A stretch of DNA of 64,000 nucleotides from Mycobacterium bourgelatii (GTDB taxonomy: Bacteria > Actinomycetota > Actinomycetes > Mycobacteriales > Mycobacteriaceae), in NCBI RefSeq assembly GCF_010723575.1, contig NZ_BLKZ01000002.1:186001-250000 (forward strand). The letters run 5' to 3'. Made by a program: the position numbers and the translations under genes. Below the pieces are notes generated by a model. That model made no database searches. It was not told the DNA's origin and worked only from the letters and a program-made list of their open reading frames with translations. Positions 58,547-64,000 of this stretch are shown piece after piece. Each line of letters begins with the position of its first letter. Position 1 is the stretch's first letter.

Positions 58547-59112
58547 GCCCTGATGCTTACCCGCTTCGCGCGCGTGATCAAAGCAGGGGCCCTTCCCTCC
58601 CGGCGTGTCTCTCACGCCGATCAGCGGTACTACGACCCCCTCGGACTCCCGCTGCCCTCCAAAGGATTTCACCATCGGCTTATACCTTTGGTCTTTGCCC
58701 GACGCAGGCTGGGCAGACGGGCCTCTCCTGTTCCCGACTGAACTATGTGCACGTGCCGCTCCCCGTACCCCGGAAGGACCCGCCAAGCTGACCCCGGACC
58801 AGGGCTCGACGGACATGGCCTTCGCCGTGACATGAGCGGCTCGGCTCCTACGTTGTACATCTTGACGAGGCTGCAGGACTCGCGCCTAATGGCACTACGG
58901 CCCGCACACTTGCTCCCTCCAAAGAGGCTTTTGACACCCCGCTTAGCCCGCCGCTTCTCAACGACGAACCGGGGCCTGCTACCCGGCGCTCCGGTACCTA
59001 CCGGGACGGGACTCTCACCCGCTAGTTCAGTCCAGCTTGCAGGACGCAACATGACAGAGACGCTACGCGTCCTAGATTGTGAAATGACCAGACCGCCGAC
59101 AGGATGGAGCCC

Positions 59113-59145
59113 ATGACCTACGACGACGGCAGCTACCCAACGTGA
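59113..59145 (+). CDS. Ten-residue leader peptide upstream of the membrane-protein operon
   Basis: ATG 59113, with GGAG three to four bases upstream, opens MTYDDGSYPT. It stops at TGA 59145, which overlaps the GTG start of the next gene (59142). Such a short frame could couple translation or be a regulatory leader. It could also be the remnant of an earlier N-terminus. Evidence is positional only. Confidence 0.35.
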   Translation: MTYDDGSYPT

Positions 59146-60644
59146 GCACGCCGCCGCCCGACGATCCGGTCGAGCCGTCACCCGATGATTCGGGCCGCGA
59201 GCCAACCGGTGGCGCCGAGCCCACATATGGAGCATCGGGGGACGGTCCCGCGCCGACGGACGGCAGCCGATTCCCGGAGAGTCCCGGGTTTACGGATGGC
59301 CCCGGGCCCACGGCCGGACCGCCACCTGCGTACGGGCCGCCACCCGCGTACGGTCCACCACCCGCGTACGGTTCACCACCCGCGTACGGGGCACCAGCCG
59401 GGTATGGGGCGCCGCCCTCCTACGGGGGAACACCGCCTGGCTATGGCACGCCTCGGCCTGGCTACGGCCCGCAACCGCCTGGCTACGGCCCGCAACCGCC
59501 TGGCTACGGCGCGGCACCCGGTTACGGCGCGCCGCCACCCGGCTACGGCACTGCGCCACCCGGCTACGCCACACCCCCCGGCTACAGCGCGCCGCCACCC
59601 GGCTACGGCACACTCCCCGGATACGGCGCGCCCCCCGGTTATCCGTACGGCCCGCCCGTCGTGCCGCAAGCCGTCAAACCCGGGATCATCCCGCTGCGAC
59701 CGCTGACCCTCAGCGACATCTTCAATGGCGCGGTCGGCTACATCCGCGCCAACCCCAAGGCGACCCTGGGAATGACCGCCATCGTGGTGGTCGTCATGCA
59801 GATCATCACGCTGGTCACCACGCTCGCGCCGTTGGCCGCGTACGGCAATTTCTCCACCGAGCCTCCGGACGAACTGACGGCGGCGGCGGTCGGCACCTGG
59901 TTCCTGTCCATCGGCGCCGGCCTGGTGGTCTCCTGGCTGGGCGGTGTGCTGCTCAGCGGCATGCTGACCTTCACCGTGGGACGTGCCGTGTTCGGGTCGC
60001 CCATCACCATCGGCGAGGTGTGGGCCAAAGTCCGCGGTCGCCTGCTGGCGTTGATAGGCCTGTCGATGCTCGAAGGGCTGGGCGTCGTGGTGATCGTCGG
60101 CCTGGTCATCGTGATCCTCGTGGGCGTCGCAGCCGTGGCCAATGGGGCCGTGGCGGTGCTGCTCGGCTTCCCGCTGCTGCTCATCGTGGTCCTGCTGCTG
60201 ATCTATCTCTACACCGAGCTGCTGTTCGCGCCGGTGGCGATCGTGCTGGAGCGGCTGACCGTCTTCGAGGCGATCACCAGATCCTTCGCGCTGGTGAAGA
60301 ACGGTTTCTGGCGCGTGCTCGGCATCCGACTGTTGGCGGCCATTGCGGTTGGCGTGGTCGGTGGCGCCGTGTCGGCGCCGTTCAGCATCGTCGGGGAGAT
60401 CATGGTTGGTGTAACCGGGGAGCACGGGCCGACGATGATGCTCATCGGTACCACGCTGGCGTCCATCGGCGGAGCGATCAGCCAGATCATCACCGCGCCG
60501 TTCACCGCGGGGGTTGTCGTGCTGCTCTACACCGACCGCAGAATGCGCTCCGAGGCGTTCGACCTGGTGCTGCAGAGCGGCGCGCTGAGCGGGCCCGCCG
60601 CCGTGGAGTCCACCGACAACCTCTGGCTCACCAGGCCGGTCTGA
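59142..60644 (+). CDS. Pro/Gly/Tyr-repeat membrane protein (Rv3689-like)
   Basis: The 500-residue protein has an acidic start, then a region of about 110 residues of Pro-Ala-Tyr-Gly and Pro-Gly-Tyr-Gly repeats (about residues 60-175), expected to be disordered and cytosolic. The C-terminal half has about six membrane helices and the pattern of a glycerophosphoryl-diester-phosphodiesterase-type membrane domain (LTLSDIFNGAVGYIRANPKATLG, ERLTVFEAITRSFALVKNGFWRVLGIRLLA). The repeats are the most variable part. It heads the core operon through DUF4129, DUF4350, MoxR and DUF58 proteins. Confidence 0.8.
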   Translation: MSTPPPDDPVEPSPDDSGREPTGGAEPTYGASGDGPAPTDGSRFPESPGFTDGPGPTAGPPPAYGPPPAYGPPPAYGSPPAYGAPAGYGAPPSYGGTPPGYGTPRPGYGPQPPGYGPQPPGYGAAPGYGAPPPGYGTAPPGYATPPGYSAPPPGYGTLPGYGAPPGYPYGPPVVPQAVKPGIIPLRPLTLSDIFNGAVGYIRANPKATLGMTAIVVVVMQIITLVTTLAPLAAYGNFSTEPPDELTAAAVGTWFLSIGAGLVVSWLGGVLLSGMLTFTVGRAVFGSPITIGEVWAKVRGRLLALIGLSMLEGLGVVVIVGLVIVILVGVAAVANGAVAVLLGFPLLLIVVLLLIYLYTELLFAPVAIVLERLTVFEAITRSFALVKNGFWRVLGIRLLAAIAVGVVGGAVSAPFSIVGEIMVGVTGEHGPTMMLIGTTLASIGGAISQIITAPFTAGVVVLLYTDRRMRSEAFDLVLQSGALSGPAAVESTDNLWLTRPV

Positions 60645-60657
60645 GGACTGACGGACA

Positions 60658-61308
60658 ATGCCTGCCATCGATATCGATCGCGATGCCGCGCACGACGCCG
60701 CGCAGCGCGAGCTGAACAAACCGATCTACCCGAAGGACTCGCTGCCGAACCGGATCAACGACTGGATCGCCGAACTGCTCTACAAACTGCTGGAGAAGAG
60801 TTCCGAGATACCCGGCGGATACTTCACCGCGACCGTGTTGATCATCATCCTGGCGATCGGCATAGCCGTCGCCGTACAAACCGCACGCCGCACCCTGCAA
60901 ACCAACCGGGGCGGCGATGCGCGGCTCTTCGACGTCGGCGAGCTAACGGCCGCCCAGCATCGCGCCACAGCGGAAGGCTATGCCGCCGAAGGCAATTGGG
61001 CTGCTGCCATCCGGCACCGGCTGCGCGCGGTGGCTCGGCAATTGGAAGAGACCGGCGTGCTCAACCCGGCACCGGGCCGCACCGCCAACGAGCTGGCCAT
61101 CGACGCCGGCGAGGCCTTACCACATTTGAGAGGCGAATTGTCCCAGGCGGCAACGGCGTTCAACGACGTCACCTACGGTGAACGGCCCGGAACCCAGGCC
61201 GCATACCAGTTGATCGCCGACCTCGATGACCACCTGCGGTCGCGTTCCACCGCCTCGTCGGCAGTGGAACCACCGGCCGCATTCGATTCCTGGGCGCAGG
61301 TCCGGTGA
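60658..61308 (+). CDS. DUF4129 membrane protein (Rv3690-like)
   Basis: This 216-residue protein has one central membrane helix (VLIIILAIGIAVAVQTA, about 60-78), an N-terminal soluble AHDAAQRELNKPIYPKDSLPNRI and a C-terminal DUF4129-like domain (GNWAAAIRHRLRAVARQLEETG, RTANELAID). DUF4129 proteins occur with MoxR-type ATPases and DUF58 proteins and are thought to assist protein or complex assembly. It overlaps the DUF4350 gene by four bases (GTGA). Confidence 0.83.
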   Translation: MPAIDIDRDAAHDAAQRELNKPIYPKDSLPNRINDWIAELLYKLLEKSSEIPGGYFTATVLIIILAIGIAVAVQTARRTLQTNRGGDARLFDVGELTAAQHRATAEGYAAEGNWAAAIRHRLRAVARQLEETGVLNPAPGRTANELAIDAGEALPHLRGELSQAATAFNDVTYGERPGTQAAYQLIADLDDHLRSRSTASSAVEPPAAFDSWAQVR

Positions 61309-62444
61309 CCTCCGCACGTACCGACTCCGAAGCGGCAACCAAGCGGCGGCCGTGGCGGTCAGTTCTGCTGCTACTGACCGTCATTGCCATCGTCGCGGCG
61401 GTAACCACCTACCTGACGGCGCCACGGCCCGGCGGCACCATGGACCCCGAGGCCACCGGTGCTTCGGGCGCCCATGCACTGGTGACGCTGTTGCGCGAGC
61501 GCGGCGTCGAGGTCGTCGTCGCCAATACCGTCGCCGACGTCGAGCGCGCGGCACGCGCCGACTCGCTGCTGCTGATGGCGCAGACACAATACCTGAGGGA
61601 CAACTCGCTGCTGGAGCGGCTAGCGCGTACCCCCGGTGACCGGCTACTGGTCGAGCCCACATCACGCACCCGGGCGGTGCTGACCCCTCGGTTGCGCTCC
61701 GGGGCCGCCAAGGAATTCAGCAGTCAGCCCGATTGCCCGCTGCGCGAAGCGAACCGGGCCGGCACGGTTCGCTTCGGCCCGAGCGACGCCTATCAACCCA
61801 AGGGCGGCCTGCAGGTAATCAGTTGCTACGGCGGAATATTGGTCCGCTTTTACGACGACGAGGGACGCTCGGTCACGGTGGTCGGTACCAACGACTTCAT
61901 GACGAACGGGGGCCTGCTGCCGGAGGGCAATGCGGCGCTCGCCATGAACCTCGCGGGGGCGCGCCAGCGCCTCATCTGGTTCGCACCCAGCCGCGTCGAG
62001 GGCGAAAACGCCGCTCCCTCGTCGATTTCCGATCTGATCCCGGAGAACGTGACCTGGATGGTCTGGCAGTTATGGCTGGTCGTCCTTCTGGTGGCGCTCT
62101 GGAAGGGCCGCCGGATGGGCCCGCTGGTGGCCGAGGAACTTCCCGTCGTCGTCCGCGCATCGGAGACCGTCGAGGGCCGCGGCCGGCTATACCGCTCCCG
62201 CCGCGCCCGCGACCGCGCCGCCGAAGCCCTACGAACCGCGACGCTGCAGCGCCTGGTGCCCCGGCTTGGCTCGGGCTCTACCTCCGACCCGGCAGCGGTG
62301 GTCCTGACAGTTGCTCGACGCACCGGCGCCGACCCGGAATTCATTCGGTATCACTTGTTTGGACCCCCGCCAACGACCGATCAGGATCTACTTCACCTCG
62401 CCCGTGCGCTCGACGACATCGAAAGGCAGGTCACCCACTCGTGA
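61305..62444 (+). CDS. DUF4350 membrane protein (Rv3691-like)
   Basis: This 379-residue protein has an N-terminal anchor (about 15-33), a DUF4350 domain with GASGAHALVTLLRERGVEV and a second membrane helix near 250-268 (WMVWQLWLVVLLVALWKGRRMGP). The large middle domain is probably outside the cytoplasm. It sits between DUF4129 and MoxR genes and overlaps moxR by four bases (GTGA), so all belong to one operon. Its function is unknown but is tied to MoxR by gene order. Confidence 0.83.
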   Translation: MTSARTDSEAATKRRPWRSVLLLLTVIAIVAAVTTYLTAPRPGGTMDPEATGASGAHALVTLLRERGVEVVVANTVADVERAARADSLLLMAQTQYLRDNSLLERLARTPGDRLLVEPTSRTRAVLTPRLRSGAAKEFSSQPDCPLREANRAGTVRFGPSDAYQPKGGLQVISCYGGILVRFYDDEGRSVTVVGTNDFMTNGGLLPEGNAALAMNLAGARQRLIWFAPSRVEGENAAPSSISDLIPENVTWMVWQLWLVVLLVALWKGRRMGPLVAEELPVVVRASETVEGRGRLYRSRRARDRAAEALRTATLQRLVPRLGSGSTSDPAAVVLTVARRTGADPEFIRYHLFGPPPTTDQDLLHLARALDDIERQVTHS

Positions 62445-63448
62445 CGCATTCCGGTTATGGGTCCTCGCCCAGCCCGCAAGCCCCGCCCACCCAGTCCCCC
62501 GCCGCAGAGTCGGCCCGGGAGGCGCTGCTGGGCCTGCGCGCCGAGATCGCCAAGGCCGTCGTCGGACAGGACGGCGTGATCAGTGGCCTGGTGATCGCGC
62601 TGCTGTGCCGGGGCCACGTGCTCTTGGAAGGTGTTCCGGGAGTGGCCAAGACGCTGATGATCAGGGCGTTGGCCGCCGCCTTGCAGCTGGAGTTCAAGCG
62701 GGTGCAGTTCACTCCCGACCTGATGCCCGGCGACGTCACCGGCTCGCTGGTCTACGACACCCACACCGCGGAGTTCGAGTTCCGGCCCGGACCGGTGTTC
62801 ACCAACCTCCTGCTGGCGGATGAAATCAACCGCACCCCACCCAAGACCCAGGCCGCGTTGCTCGAAGCGATGGAGGAGCGCCAGGTCACCGTCGAAGGCA
62901 AGGCCAAGCCCCTCCCCGACCCGTTCATCGTCGCCGCGACGCAGAACCCGATCGAGTACGAGGGCACCTACCAGTTGCCCGAGGCGCAGCTCGACCGCTT
63001 CCTGCTCAAACTCAACGTGACGCTGCCCGCGCGCGACGCCGAGATCGCCATCCTCAGCCGGCACGCTCACGGCTTCGACCCCCGCGACCTGTCCGCGATC
63101 AAACCCGTGGCCGGCCCATCCGACCTGGTCGCCGCCCGTGAGGCGGTGGCCCAGGTACTGGTCGCCGACGAGGTGCTGGGCTACATCGTCGACATCGTCG
63201 GCGCCACCCGCTCCTCGCCCTCGCTGCAACTGGGTGTCTCACCCCGTGGTGCGACGGCGCTGCTGGGTACCGCTCGGTCGTGGGCGTGGCTGTCCGGGCG
63301 CAACTACGTCACTCCCGACGACGTCAAGGCCATGGCCCGGCCGACGCTGCGACACCGGATCATGCTGCGCCCGGAAGCCGAGCTCGAAGGCGCCACCCCT
63401 GACGGCGTCCTGGACGGAATCCTGGCCTCGGTCCCGGTGCCCCGCTAG
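62441..63448 (+). CDS. moxR2: MoxR-family AAA+ ATPase
   Basis: This protein of about 335 residues has Walker A LLEGVPGVAKTLMIRAL, Walker B LLLADEINRTPPKTQ, sensor 1 IVAATQNPIEYEG, and the arginine-finger/lid region QLPEAQLDRFLLKL. MoxR ATPases act as chaperones for metal-centre or complex assembly with a VWA/DUF58 partner. The neighbour order DUF4129-DUF4350-MoxR-DUF58 equals that of Rv3690-Rv3693. GTG 62441 overlaps the previous stop. Its own stop overlaps the next GTG by one base. Confidence 0.9.
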   Translation: MTHSGYGSSPSPQAPPTQSPAAESAREALLGLRAEIAKAVVGQDGVISGLVIALLCRGHVLLEGVPGVAKTLMIRALAAALQLEFKRVQFTPDLMPGDVTGSLVYDTHTAEFEFRPGPVFTNLLLADEINRTPPKTQAALLEAMEERQVTVEGKAKPLPDPFIVAATQNPIEYEGTYQLPEAQLDRFLLKLNVTLPARDAEIAILSRHAHGFDPRDLSAIKPVAGPSDLVAAREAVAQVLVADEVLGYIVDIVGATRSSPSLQLGVSPRGATALLGTARSWAWLSGRNYVTPDDVKAMARPTLRHRIMLRPEAELEGATPDGVLDGILASVPVPR

Positions 63449-64000
63449 TGGTTCTCACCGGACGGACCGGACTACTGGCGCTGATCTGCGTCCTGCCGAT
63501 CGCGCTATCCCCCTGGCCTGCGAAGGCTTTTGGTCTGCTGCTGGCCGTCTTGGTGGCACTGGTCGTCGTCGACGTGGTGCTGGCGGCCAGCCCGCGCAAG
63601 CTGCGTTTCACCCGCTCACCGGACAGTTCGGCCAGGTTGGGTCAGCCCGCGCATTCCGACCTGGTAGTTCACAACGACGGCCGGCGCCGATTCCGCGGCC
63701 AGGTGCGCGACGCGTGGCCGCCTAGTGCGCGCGCCCAGCCGCGGGTTCATCGGCTCAGCATCGCGGCCGGTCAGCGCGAACAGGTCCGCACCGACTTGGC
63801 GCCGGTCCGCCGCGGCGACCAGCGCGCCGCGGCCGTCACCGCCCGTTCGGTGGGCCCGTTGGGGTTGGCCGGACGGCAGAAATCGCAGCAGGTGCCGGGG
63901 CAGGTTCGGGTGCTGCCACCGTTCTTGTCCCGCAAGCACCTGCCGTCCCGGTTGGCCAAGCTGCGGGAAATAGACGGGCTGCTGCCCACGCTCATCCGCG
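63448..64000 (+). CDS. DUF58 membrane protein (Rv3693-like), 5' part only
   Basis: The frame from GTG 63448 runs off the window end (184 codons visible). Two N-terminal membrane helices (GLLALICVLPIALSPWP and FGLLLAVLVALVVVDVVLAA) are followed by a beta-rich region (SDLVVHNDGRRRFRGQV, QREQVRTDLAPVRRGDQR) that precedes the DUF58 domain. DUF58 proteins are likely membrane partners of MoxR. The conserved C-terminal motif lies outside the window. Confidence 0.82.
   Translation, partial: MVLTGRTGLLALICVLPIALSPWPAKAFGLLLAVLVALVVVDVVLAASPRKLRFTRSPDSSARLGQPAHSDLVVHNDGRRRFRGQVRDAWPPSARAQPRVHRLSIAAGQREQVRTDLAPVRRGDQRAAAVTARSVGPLGLAGRQKSQQVPGQVRVLPPFLSRKHLPSRLAKLREIDGLLPTLIR

Larger units (their letters stand above)
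57092..59050 (-). mobile_element. Group II intron, class C-type, with maturase gene
   Basis: About 1.96 kb on the minus strand. The proposed 5' end is GTTGCG at 59050, followed by domain I text with a GGGTGAGAGTCCCG segment. The maturase ORF lies in domain IV, and domains V and VI are near 57152-57092. The upstream exon has a small hairpin GACGC-GTA-GCGTC (59071-59059), then TCTGTCAT, matching the habit of class C introns to insert after a hairpin. The end points are inferred by structure and may be off by a few bases. Confidence 0.78.

Noticed and set aside
59373..60719. Minus-strand frame of about 448 codons over the repeat-rich membrane protein
   Set aside because: Antisense to Pro/Gly/Tyr repeats and membrane helices; the His/Asp/Gln-rich text has no family look.

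Overview
The window looks like a chromosome segment of a slow-grower-type Mycobacterium. It is GC-rich, and its two ends carry the gene order of the M. tuberculosis Rv3668c-Rv3684 and Rv3688c-Rv3693 regions (recalled from general knowledge; no search was run). A tRNA-Pro, WhiB4, Crp, PonA2, MarP and MoxR2 homologues are recognisable from their motifs. Species cannot be fixed from sequence alone.

Layout. (1) 0-20 kb, conserved core: secreted protease, holin-like protein, EphE-like hydrolase, MarP, a NUDIX/thioredoxin-like/endonuclease III operon, Crp, a TerC-DedA-GreA-like insert at 7.4-10.4 kb, an MBL/RidA/DUF4177 operon, paired ArsA-like ATPases, WhiB4, PonA2, a phosphoesterase, a Cds1-like PLP enzyme and tRNA-Pro. 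(2) 20-57 kb, expanded accessory region. In M. tuberculosis only a P450 (cyp137), one small gene and rsfB lie here. This window keeps a P450 (24.8 kb) and rsfB (45.6 kb), with many extra genes between and around them: TetR plus membrane protein, molybdopterin oxidoreductase, small stress-type proteins, glycosyltransferases, AraC and ANTAR regulators, topoisomerase IB, a haemophore, a complete stressosome operon, an iron-redox enzyme/CDGSH/methyltransferase group and an LLM-SRPBCC-ADH-PfpI operon. (3) 57-64 kb, core again: YqeY, then a membrane-protein/DUF4129/DUF4350/MoxR/DUF58 operon running off the end.

Main biological story. rsfB (anti-anti-sigma factor of the SigF pathway) stands divergent to rsbR-rsbS-rsbT-rsbX and a PAS-GAF-PP2C-HATPase fusion, which is a full stressosome-to-phosphatase cascade. 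At least six intergenic sites in the same 30-57 kb region match the mycobacterial SigF promoter (GTTT or GGTT, 15-16 bp, GGGTA[T/A/C]). They lie before a nucleotidyltransferase, a WGxxGxxG protein, a STAS-HATPase protein, a glycosyltransferase, the iron-redox enzyme at the stressosome's end, and the LLM operon. I infer a physically clustered SigF sensing, signalling and output island.

Mobile elements. Four insertion sequences and one class C-type group II intron have entered the accessory region, and their ends and target duplications can be read directly. An IS256-family and an IS3-family element split one short-chain dehydrogenase gene. A second IS3 copy splits a DUF6328 gene. An IS1634-family element replaces the last codons of topoisomerase IB. 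The intron sits just upstream of yqeY. Every element-encoded protein is frameshifted, while host genes outside the insertions read cleanly. No rRNA, CRISPR array or prophage was seen.
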